A stretch of 64,000 nt of DNA, from positions 868,001-932,000 of the forward strand of contig CP084610.1 in the NCBI GenBank assembly GCA_025917655.1, in the 5' to 3' direction. Positions within the stretch are counted from its first letter, which is position 1; each line of letters starts with the position of its first letter. Positions 1 to 9,333 of this stretch are shown here, piece by piece. This stretch comes from Chlorella sorokiniana (Eukaryota > Chlorophyta > Trebouxiophyceae > Chlorellales > Chlorellaceae). The translations under genes were made by a program, and so were the position numbers. Under the pieces are notes generated by a model. It ran no database searches and was not told where the DNA came from. It worked only from the letters and a program-made list of their open reading frames with translations.

Positions 1-74
1 CACCGCCTTCAGCGGTCGGCCTGCGGGTGAGCGCCATCCTTGATCTCAGTTTAGCCGGTTGTGTTGAAGTTTCC

Positions 75-739
75 ATGGCTACGGTGTCCTGGAGCGCCAA
101 CCTTCCCGGGTGTTGGTGGTAGGGAGGGTTCTCTCGTGTTCCTCTTCACCCCCAATCCTGCGAATTGCGGATATGGCACGCTGAAAACACGCGACAATGC
201 ACCTACATCACTGCAGGCTGCCGCCCGCGCCGCTTGGCCACCCGCCTGGCGGTCCCGCGCAGCTGCCAGCAGCGAGGATGTGGGTGCGGCTGGCAAGGCT
301 GCCATCGCCCTGGGCCTGCTGGCCAACCCCATCTGCCTTTGGAGCGAGTACACGCTGAAGACTACGGGAGCGGGGTTGCCACCTGGGCCTGGGGCGCCTT
401 GGCGCGGCCGAGGGCATCAGCTACCTGGTGCGCAGGGAGGCGCCCCCGCCTGGGCCTCGTGAGCCTGCAGAGGTCTTCCTTGGGCACTGCAAACCTGCCG
501 TGCAGGCCCGGTCGTAATAATGGCTGTATTCCTTGCCGCGTGCGAGCTCGCAGGTGGTCCTTGGCATCGTGGGCTGGTCTGCTGCTACCAAGGCGAGCAC
601 TGGGAGCGGCCTCCCGGCAGGCCCTGCCGGCCTGCTGGGCGCTGTTGAGGGTTTCAGCTACCTTAGCCTCCTGGCGGGTATTGTTGTGTTTGGTCTGAAG
701 TTTGCAGAAGCAGGGTCGTTGCCTGGCATTACCGGCTGA
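75..739 (+). CDS. Conserved plastid/thylakoid-type membrane protein with internal duplication, 2-3 exons
   Basis: The protein has two homologous segments: TTGAGLPPGPG followed by LGAAEGISYL (about 361-427), and STGSGLPAGPAGLLGAVEGF followed by SYLSLL (about 595-670). Each sits next to a hydrophobic stretch (ALGLLANPICLWSEYTL and VVLGIVGW; SLLAGIVVFGLKF), which suggests a small multi-pass membrane protein. An intron (428-553, GT...CAG) separates the two halves exactly. The Arg/Ala/Ser-rich N-terminus resembles a chloroplast transit peptide, but its first exon is unsure: the ATG at 75 opens a short exon that may splice at about 110 to an acceptor near 219. The reading frame slips at 391-400 (GC-rich run), so LGAAEG is in another frame than GLPPGPG. 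I recall plant plastid proteins with this repeated pattern but cannot name one. The stop at 739 is followed by TGTAA at 831. Confidence 0.6.
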
Positions 740-1615
740 TTAGAATTGCACCTGTGAGACACCTATGATCCCTTTCACTGCGCATTGCAGCCCTCCCCTG
801 CTGATCATTTCGTTTTGCTGCCTTTGTTGTTGTAATCCCAATGCCTCCGTCAGCCCAGCCAAGAACTGTTCTGAGTAGGACTCTTCATCTGCCGCCCTGG
901 CCTCCGCATTGTGCGTGCTGGCACCGCCCCTCTTCCTGCAATGCGAATGCACTCTGTGCAGCAGTTTCTCTAATCCTGTCTGCAGTCAACATAAAGCTGT
1001 CTTGCTTCCAAGAGGCTACCACCCTCCCCATGTCTACGCTGTGTGCCGCCACAGATGCGCTGGCATCATGAAAGCGGCTGAAAGCCGTTGCTGATGGTGA
1101 GGCCGGGTTTAGCCGCCGCATCGTAGCAGTCGTGCTTCTTCTGACGTATTGCTGCTGCTGTCTCCTCTCCGTCTACCGAGCGCGTCCGTGCTTGTCGCAG
1201 CAGACGCAGCACTGCTTTCTTCTGGGTTGGCTGCAGGCAACCGCCGTCCTCCTGCGTGACCTCGGGCGCACCCTGGCTTCCTTATTTGACAGCCTCAGCG
1301 GCATCGCTGCCGTCACGCTCCTTGGCCTCAGGCTCAGCGCCATTGCTTGCGTTCTCAGGTGCCTGTGCCCTGTCTGGCTGCTGCGGGCCTTGCTCTCACG
1401 GGGCCATGCTCAGCATCCAGCGCCACCTCTGGTGCGTCAACATGTGCCTGGTTGATTGGCGCGGCAGCTTCCATGGCAAGCTGCCCCACACCTGCTATTG
1501 TCCGTGAGGTTCCGGACATTTTGCTGCCCCCTTTGCTGCTGAGTACAGGGCTTAGAGGTTCCGCACAAAACGCAAGGGGGTCTGCGTTGTCACGTAGGGT
1601 TGTATAGCAACTCAT
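740..1615 (-). CDS. Candidate hypothetical protein, frame-broken
   Basis: On the minus strand, segments with protein-like composition (rich in Ala, Glu, Asp, Gln) follow each other in changing frames. They run from ATG at 1615 (MSCYTTLRDN...; inner MSGTSRTIAGVGQL) through PENASNGAEPEAKERDGSDA and QKKAVLRLLRQARTRSVDGE to EEESYSEQFLAGLTEALGLQ-like sequence, ending in SQVQF at a TAA at 740. No family is recognised. The position is plausible: divergent from the nardilysin gene (ATG 1779) and convergent with the plastid protein (stop 739). The frame changes could be the same sequencing slips seen elsewhere, unrecognised introns, or a sign that this is not a gene. If it is not real, 740-1778 holds only the 3' UTR and promoter of the neighbours. 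Confidence 0.27.
831..835 (+). promoter_or_regulatory. TGTAA poly(A) signal
   Basis: The pentamer TGTAA, the usual green-algal polyadenylation signal, lies 92 bases after the stop of the plastid membrane protein gene. Confidence 0.5.
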
Positions 1616-1778
1616 ATTGATTCACAGTGTGCCAACGTCAGGAAGGCACAGAACAATGGGTTCTGTTCGAGTCAACCAGGTTGTACGGCAGATGTAGTGT
1701 GGAGCCTTTGAAGACGATGCCGATCGGCGGTTGCGGCCTTCTTGGCGCAGTCATCATTGGGGGTGCGACTGCTCAAAG

Positions 1779-4700
1779 ATGGGGGTCAAGGCTTTTGAGG
1801 AGCTCGCTCTCAAGTCGCCGAATGACAAGAAACTATATCGTTTATGCACCCTGAATAATGGACTTCAAGCACTGCTGATCCACGACCCCGAAATTAATGC
1901 TGCGAAACAGAATCCCGAGGAAACCAACACCGAGCTGCAGCATGCAGTGGAGCCCAGCGATGAGGATGTGGAGAGCTTGATGGAGGACGATGATGAAGAC
2001 GATGAAGGCTCCGAAGAGGTGCACCACTTCAATCCGCAGCGGCACCGCCGCTGCCAGCAGAGCGGCGGCTGGCATGCTCACACTTCCAGTCTCCTGACTC
2101 TCGCTCTGACTCTATGGCGCATGTGACGTGCAGGAGGAGGAGAGCGGCAGCGAAGAGGAGGGTTCTGAGGACGAACATGAGCACGTGCACCGTCATCATG
2201 GGCGGCATGCTCACGCCAGCGGCGGCGCAGTCAAGAAGGCGGCCGCCGCTCTGTCAGTTGGCGTGGGCCATTTCGGCGACCCCTGGCACCTGCAGGTGGA
2301 AGACTGGCTGCCACAGCAGTAAAGACCTGCTCCTTTTCCTCATTTTCTGTGTCTGTGCTGGTTTGAGGGCGGCGGGGGCTGTCTGTTGCAAAGTTCACCT
2401 TTGTGCTCATGGCTGGGTGCTTCGGCCGCAGGGCCTGTCGCATTACTTGGAGCACATGCTGTTCATGGGCAGCGAGCGGTACCCTGATGAGAACGACTAC
2501 GACGCCTTCCTCACCGCCCATGGAGGCGCGTCAAACGCGTGCACAGAGGAGGTGAGGTGGCGCCGCACGACAGCAAGGCGGGCATGCAGCTCAAGAGCAG
2601 TGACGGCACAGCAGCTGCCGAGCCTCATCCTGCCCTCCATTCCCCTGTGCCTGCAGGAGAACACGACCTTCCACTTCGTAAGCAGCAGCTCGGGCGGGTC
2701 GTTCCGTGGCAAGAGGCCACCCTACCGCTGCCTGCCTTTCCCAGCATGCCTGCCTGCCGACCACAGCCAGCCTCTGGCCAGCAGCCCGCTCCCTTTGTGC
2801 CGCCCGCAGGATGTGAAGCCCGACGCGCTGCGCCCCGCCTTGGACCGCTTTGCCCAGTTCTTCATCTCGCCGCTGGTCAAGGCTGACGCGCTGGAGCGAG
2901 AGGTTCAGGCGGTGGACAACGAGTTTGCGGGGGTGCTGCAGGTGGGGGCGGGTGGGAGGGGAGGTGTGTGTGTGTCTATGTGCATGTGAGGAAGTGTGTG
3001 TGTTTGTGTGTATGGAAGGGGGAAAGGGCTCTTGGACACCTCGTGAGGCCGTCTGTGCACAGGATCTCGCGCAGCAGCATGCTTGTGCCCAGCAGGGCGC
3101 CAGTTGTGCTGCCGCCACGAAGGGCCGCTCACGGTCCCTGCCCAACGCGGCCTGGCACCCCTGCTGCCGCAGTCGGACGCGTGCCGCGCCATGCAGCTGC
3201 GCTGCCACACCGCGCGCGAGGGCCACCTCCTCCGCAAGTTTGGCTGGGGCAACCGCAAGTCGCTGGTGGAGGACCCGGCGGCGGCGGGCGTGGATGTGCG
3301 GGGGAGCTGCTCAAGTACTACAGGTAGGGGGCGGGCGGGTGAGGGGGCCGACGGCTTGGGGGTTGAGGCGCAGGGGGCCGACGGCTTGGGGGGTGAAGGT
3401 GCAGGGGGTGCATGTGCCATGGCTGGGCTGCCGCTGCTCGCATCCCCCAGGAGGCCTCTCCATTGCGCACAGCAGTGCAGCGACCCCTGATGTACTGCGT
3501 GCAGGGAGCAGTACAGCGCCGAGCGCATGAATTTGGTGGTGCTGGGGGAGAGGACCTGGACACTTTGCAGCAGGTGAATGGGCGTGTGGACAGGGGGGTC
3601 AGGGGGCGGTTCACCGACCTTGTGGTGCCGTGCCACTTGAATCATTCGCGGCCAGTACTACCCATGGCCTCTGCTGGGTCAACATACTTGCAGCGCGTTT
3701 GGCTGCTTCAGCCGGCTTGCGCCCTTGGCTCCGACCTGACCTGTGGGCCGGCGCCCCGCCCCGCAGTGGGTGGACGAGCTGTTCAGCGCGGTGCCGTGCG
3801 GGCGCGGCCCCCGACCGCGGTACGGCGCCGCAGGCCTGCCTTTTGCCGGCGGCCGGCTGTACGTGCTGCCCGCGGTGCGCGACGACCACCGCCTCACCGC
3901 CACCTTCCAGCTGCCCAGCCTGGAGGCGCTGTACCGCAAGAAGGCGGACGAGTACCTCGCCCACCTGGTGGGGCACGAGGGCTCCGGCTCGCTGCTGTCG
4001 GCGCTCAAGGCGCGCGGCTGGGCCAGCGAGCTCAGCGCGGGCGTCAGTGAGCAGTCCTCCGTGGCGTGGCTGTTTGAGGTGTCCATCACCCTCACAGAGG
4101 CGGGGCTGGCGGCGGGGCCGGGTGAGCAGGGAGGGAGAGCGGGAGCAGGAGCTGGAGAGCCCGCAGCCAGCGTGCTGCTGCCCTGGCAGGCCAGACGACG
4201 CCTGCGCCTCACCCTCCCCACCTGCTGCGCCTCCCCTTCCCCACACAGGCTGCGGTCTGGCGTGCGCGGGCCTGCTGTTTGAGTTCCTGGCGCTGCTGCG
4301 GCGGGAGGGCCGCAGCGCTGGGCGTACGACGAGCTGGCCGCCATCGCCCAGATGCGCTTCCGCTTCCAGGTGCGGCGGCGCCGCTCGGCCTGCCGACTGC
4401 GCTCCGGCTGGCCGGGTGTCCCCAGCACGCTGACCCTAATCTCAAGCGTGAGGGGGTGGCCAGCTGACACTCACGCTCCTCCCCTGCCCCGCCTCTCCCC
4501 CTGCTGCCCCCAGGAGGAGGAGGATGCCGCCGACTACGCCGCCGGCCTGGCCACCGACCTCTTCTCCTACCAGCCGGGCCACGTGCTGGCGGGGCAGTAC
4601 CTTTACGACGACTGGGACCCAGCGCTGGTGGGGGCCTGCCGCTGCATCGCACACGCTGCACAGTGACAGACATTGCATCTTTGTGGTTTGCTGTGCTTGT

Positions 4701-7635
4701 TGGTGAGGGGGGAGGGGAACGAGCGAACCGCAATGCCAGGGCGGGTGCACTGCTGTGGAGCAGCGCACCCACCTTAACCTTGGCAGCAACAGGCGTGGGC
4801 TTCCAGCGGCGCTGAGCACCCCGCGCACGACACCCACAGCCGCCTCCCTAGCCCCCTCCCCCTGCCCCCCCCACCCCCCGCGCAGGTGAGCGAGCTGCTG
4901 GGCGGCATGACCCCAGACGCCGTGCGCCTCGACCTCTGCACCCGCGCGTACGAGGACAGCGCTGCCGCGGTGCTGGCCAGCATGCCCGGCGCGGCTGCGG
5001 GCAGCGAGCCCTGGTTTGGCTTCCCGTACGTGGAGCGCAGCTGCCTGAGCAGCTGCGGCACAGGTGGGCGGCGTGACGTGGGCGGTTCCGCCGCCCGTCC
5101 GCACGGTTGCACGGTCTGGCATCAGTTGCTCGCGCTGGAGGCGTTTGTGGCCAACAACTCCTGCGCCTCTCCCTGTTGTTAATCATTTTTGTTATTGTTG
5201 TTGTGCAGCTGGGCCTCCGCCGCGCCCTCCCGAGATTTCGCTGCCCCCCGCAACGACTACCTCCCCGCCGACTTCCAGCTGCGCTGCGAGCAGCAGCCCG
5301 ACGGTGCACAGGCCAACGGCACGCATGCTGCGGGCGCAGGCGGCAGCGCGCCCAGCGGCGGGCAGGACGGCGACCCTGCCGCCTCGACGCCCGACTCGGC
5401 GGCCTTCCCATCGCCCCCACCCTGCTGCTGGACGCGCCGGGGCGGGCTGCGCCTGTGGCACAAGCTGGACTCCTCCTTCCGCCAGCCCCGCACCTCCGCC
5501 TACCTGCGCCTGTGGTCGGCCGCCGCCTACGCCAGCCCGCGCGCCGCCGCCCTCTCCCACCTGCTCATCAAGCTGCTGGAGGACGCGCTGTGCGAGACCG
5601 CCTACCTGGCGGAGGTGGCGGGGCTGCACTACGGCATCTGGTGAGCGGCGGGGCTCTGCCTGGCGGCCCGGCGTCAGTGGGCGAGGGGCTGCCACCAGAG
5701 GCTGGCTGGCGGAGGCAGCGCCTGGCACTCGCCTCAGCACCAGCCTGTTTCTCAAGTGCTCGCTGGCTGCGCCGGGTTGTAGTTCGGGCTGCGCCAGTCC
5801 AGCCTCCGCCTCTCATCTGCCTGCCTTGGGGGCGGCTCTCTGCCTTTTGCTGTTTTGGGATGCACTCCCTTGCACCCCCTCCCTGGTTCACAAAACAGCA
5901 CCTCGCACACACACACGCCACCCGATCCCCAGGTGGGAGGGCGACGCTGGCGCCGACTTCAAGCTCTACGGCTTCTCCCACAAGCTGCCGCTGCTGGCCG
6001 CCTTTGTCTTCCGCTCCTCGCTCGCCTGCGGGTCGACCCCGAACGATTCCCCGCGTCAAGGAGGCGCTGCTGCGCAGCGTGAGGGCCGCGCGCGGCGCGG
6101 GGCACAGCAGCGCGGCCGCTGCACGTGATGGCACAGTGGCTGACCCCGAGCTCCTGCGCCGCCTGCCCTGCACCGCTTCTGCACGTGTGGTTGCCCCGCA
6201 CCATGGCCCCATCTCGCAACCGCACCGCGCCCCCTTCCCGCAGTACCGCAACGTCAACATGTCGCCCTCCAGGCACGCCACCTACCAGCGCCTGCTGGCC
6301 CTGAAGCCCTGCTTCTGGCACGCCGACCGGGTGGCGGCTGAGCTGGCGGGGGTGGAGGCGCGGGAGGTGCAGGTCTTCCTGCCCGCCCTGCTGCAGGGGC
6401 TGCACGTGGAGGCGCTGCTGCACGGCAACATCGCCGCGGGGGAGGCGGCCGACCTGGCGCGGCGCCTGCATGCCGAGCTGGGCGGCGCGGCGGTGCCTGC
6501 CGACGCGCGGCCGCCCCAGCGCTGCGTGCAGCTGCCCCAGGGCTGCAGCCTGCTGCACAGGCGCGCGCTGCTGGCTGCCCCGCACGCAGCCGCGCTCCGC
6601 CGCTGCAGGGCCAGCCTTAGGTGGGCCCTAGCCTGCGCCGCCCCCACTAACAGCTCCAGCGTGGTGCCGCCGCTGCCCGCAGGTGCACCGCCAAGAACCC
6701 GGAGGAGGAGAACAGCGTGGCGGAGGCGTACCTGCAGTGCGGGCTGGACTGCGTGGAGGGCAGGGCGCTGCTGGACATGGTGGAGCAGGTGGGTGTGGGG
6801 GTGTAGTGGGGGCGCCCGGGTGCCTCTTTGCCTTCGAATCCCTTCTGCCTCCTGTGGGGATGACATGCCCCCACAAGGGCAAGGGGTGCCAACTGCGCCC
6901 GCCCCTCCCACCCGGGTCACATTGCGCCCCCCTCCCCTGCCCCGCCTCCCCGCCCGCAGCTGCTGTACGAGCCCTGCTTCGACACGCTGCGCACCAAGGA
7001 GCAGCTGGGCTACGCGGTGCACAGCGGGGTGCGGCGCACGCACGGCGTGCTGGGGCTGTGCGTGGTGGTGGTGTCGGGCGCACGGCCCCGCCCACCTGGA
7101 CGCGCGCATCGAGGCCTTCCTGGGGGCTTTGCCGCCAGCCTGGCGGGCATGGAGGAGGCGGAGTTTGAGCGGCAGCGGGGTGCGCTGCTGGCGCTGAAGA
7201 TGCAGAAGGACCGGGCGATGCAGGAGGAGAGCGACCGCGCATGGGACAAGATCGGCAGCCGCTCCTACGCCTTCCGCACGCTGCGCGACGACTGCGCCCA
7301 GCTGCGCGTGATCACCCTGCAGCAGGTGGGCCCAGCTGCGGCTGGAAGGGTCGTGGCGGCATGGCTGGCCATAGCAGGCCAGGCGCGGCCCCCTCCAATA
7401 ATTAAGCAGGCATTCCGCTCGCGCACCGCAGGTCAGGGATTTCTACAACACATACCTCGCACCCGGCAGCGCAATGCGCCGCAAGCTCAGCATACACATC
7501 GTGGGGCGGGCGCACGCCGCGGAGCTGGAGGCGGCGGCGGGCGAGGGCGTGCGGCTCGTGGCGCAGCCGCAGGAGCTGGGCGAGCAGCTGCCGCTGTGGC
7601 CAGCGGTGCTGGGAGATGCGCATGCCTGCAGTTGA
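1779..7635 (+). CDS. Nardilysin-type M16 zinc metalloendopeptidase, about 15 exons
   Basis: This is a pitrilysin/insulinase-family (M16) protease. The inverted zinc motif HYLEH (2441-2455) sits in [20 protein letters not shown], followed by SNACTEE, ENTTFHF and [20 protein letters not shown]; the third zinc ligand is the Glu of QAVDNEF (about 2921). An acidic insert precedes the active site ([20 protein letters not shown], then [14 protein letters not shown] with His repeats). That insert is the hallmark of nardilysin rather than plain insulysin. Later conserved blocks are [63 protein letters not shown] and [20 protein letters not shown]. The family cleaves peptides at basic residues using four M16 modules. 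Exon 1 starts at ATG 1779 ([20 protein letters not shown]) and ends at 2018; exon 2 is 2134-2295. Single-base slips break the frame at about 3300, 3544, 4307, 5244, 5410-5445, 6049, 7085 and 7122. Several lie in G/C runs where one added base restores the family sequence, so I infer an intact gene with assembly errors. Confidence 0.88.
3342..3402 (+). repeat. Two-copy intronic minisatellite, unit about 30 bp
   Basis: Two adjacent near-identical units begin AGGGGGCCGACGGCTTGGGG, at 3342 and at about 3372, inside a nardilysin intron. Confidence 0.7.
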
Positions 7636-7769
7636 GGCACTGCAGTCCATGTAACACTGTCTGGTCAGTTCCCCTTCCAGCTAGCCCGTCGGGAGAGTGG
7701 CGGGCGGGGGCCGCAGGACGCCACCTGTACGGGTCGCTGAGACCGGCGCCACTGCGATCGATGGAGCTG

Positions 7770-7774
7770 TGTAA
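7770..7774 (+). promoter_or_regulatory. TGTAA poly(A) signal
   Basis: TGTAA lies 135 bases past the nardilysin stop. Another TGTAA at 7650 is only 15 bases past it and is less likely to be used. The rest of 7636-7954 shows no gene and should hold the 3' UTR and the promoter of the Maf gene. Confidence 0.4.
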
Positions 7775-7954
7775 TGCTAGGCGATTATGTCGACGCGGCC
7801 TGGCGCCTCATTGACTCGCTTAGCCGCCGTTGCAAACTTCCCCTTACCTGAAAGTTCCCCTCGCCGTGGCGTTCGCTTTACTATTCGTGTGTGCGAACAA
7901 AAGAAACCTATCGATTGCCTTCGGCGCCCTCGTAGAACGCGACAGGTCAGGAGT

Positions 7955-9163
7955 ATGGCTGCCGCCGCAGAGACGCGCGGCGGCGTTGCAAGCAGAAGAT
8001 GCGCCGGATGAGCAGCACGTGAGGAGGGCCCTGGCACGATGGCCTTGCATCATCCTTGGAACCTCCTCCAGTGCGAGAAGAGGTGAGAAGGATGGAACTT
8101 TTCCCTATTGTCACCCCTCATGTGTCCCCGCACGTGCAAGCTGGGCTGCACCTGCCTGGCTGCACCGGCTGCCCTGCTTGCTGCAGGCATCATGGATGAG
8201 CTGGCTGCCCAGTACGGCTTCCAGTACGAGGTGGCCAAGGCGGGCATCGACGAGAGCGCCATCCGGCACGACGACGCGCGGCAGCTGGTGCTGGCGCTGG
8301 CGCACGCCAAGGCGGACGCCATCCGCGCCGCGCTTGCACAGCGGGGCGCCGGGGGACCGGCCTGCTGATCACGTGCGACCAGGTGAGGCTGCCCCGGTGG
8401 CCTTGATCGCGCTCGGGGTGCAGCGCTGCATGGGGAGGCGCAGGCCAAAGTCGCCGCTCAGCGGGCCCAGCGTGTGCTCGGCGTGCAGGTCGTGCTGCAT
8501 GAGGGCCGCATTCTGGAGAAGCCGGCGGATGAGGCCCAGGTGACGCGGGGCGGCCCGCAGCGCGGCTGCGCCGCAGCCAGGCAGGGTGTGCGGGGCAGCA
8601 GGGCCGCACAGTGCCCCTGAGGCTGGGCATTTCGGCTACATGACCCAGCCCTTCACACAAGCTTGCTGGCCTGAACCCCCTCCCCCCACCCCGAACAGGC
8701 TCGGGAGTACATTGCGGGCTACGCGCGCGCCCCCGCCTCCACGGTGGGCTCCGTCGTCATCACCGACCTGGCCACCGGCCGCAGCTGGGAGGGAGTGGAC
8801 ACAGCGCACGTGAGCCGCCCCGATGCAATGCCAGCGCCATGCTAGCTGAGGGCATGCCTCGGTGCCACGTGGCAGACGGCTCGTGCGGGGCTGCCCTGCC
8901 TGCTTGCTGGCCTGCTGAGCGCACCGACGCGTGCTGCCGCCGCACCCGCCCGCAGATCCACTTTGAGCCCATCCCCGCCGCCTCGGTGGATGCGTTGATT
9001 GCCGAGGGCGAGGTGTTCTGGTGTGCGGGGGTTGATGGTGGAGCACGACCTGGTGGCGCCCCACGTGGCTCGCATGCAGGGCAGCCTCGACTCGGTCATG
9101 GGCCTGGCCAAGGCGCTGCTGCTGCGCCTGCTGTGCCAGGCTGACGCGCAGCCAGACCCTTGA
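7955..9163 (+). CDS. Maf-like nucleotide pyrophosphatase (plant Maf/ASMTL type)
   Basis: Maf proteins hydrolyse nucleoside triphosphates (dTTP, UTP or modified nucleotides) to monophosphates in house-cleaning. The family blocks appear in order: IILGTSSSARRGIMDELAAQ (spliced across an intron at about 8083-8185), AKAGIDESAIRHDDARQLVL, AHAKADAI, LLITCDQ, VVLHEGRILEKPADEAQ, AREYIAGYARAPASTVGSVV, IHFEPIPAASVDALI, LMVEHDLVAPHV and GSLDSVMGLAKALLLRLL. The order matches the plant Maf subfamily. There are five or six exons with GT-AG introns. The frame slips at 8351-8355 (five Gs where six restore GTGLLITCDQ) and at 9027-9031. The N-terminus is unsettled: ATG 7955 (MAAAAETRGGV) needs another slip to reach RWPCIILG, while an open frame without ATG runs back to 7830. 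The stop is at 9161-9163, with TGTAA at 9208. Confidence 0.85.
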
Positions 9164-9207
9164 TCGGGCCCAGCGATCCGATATTTTTTGAACTGCTGTT
9201 CAATTGG

Positions 9208-9212
9208 TGTAA
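9208..9212 (+). promoter_or_regulatory. TGTAA poly(A) signal
   Basis: TGTAA lies 45 bases after the Maf stop codon. Confidence 0.45.
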
Positions 9213-9333
9213 GAAGAGGCTGTTCAGTGACGCGTTTGGCCGGCCTTGGACCATCCAACTGAGGTTGCAGTTGCACCCCAGCCCAGCAGCATCGCCCTTA
9301 TCACTCAAAACCTATCATTTGCAAGTTGGTTCA

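Noticed and set aside
75-739. PsaK/PsaG photosystem I subunit
   Set aside because: The hydrophobic, Gly-rich pattern first suggested it, but the repeated GLPxGP...LGAxEGxSYL motif is not in those subunits as I know them.
5107-7197. 696-residue plus-strand frame within nardilysin
   Set aside because: It runs through introns and switches between true exon frames; only parts (such as the [14 protein letters not shown] exon) are coding.
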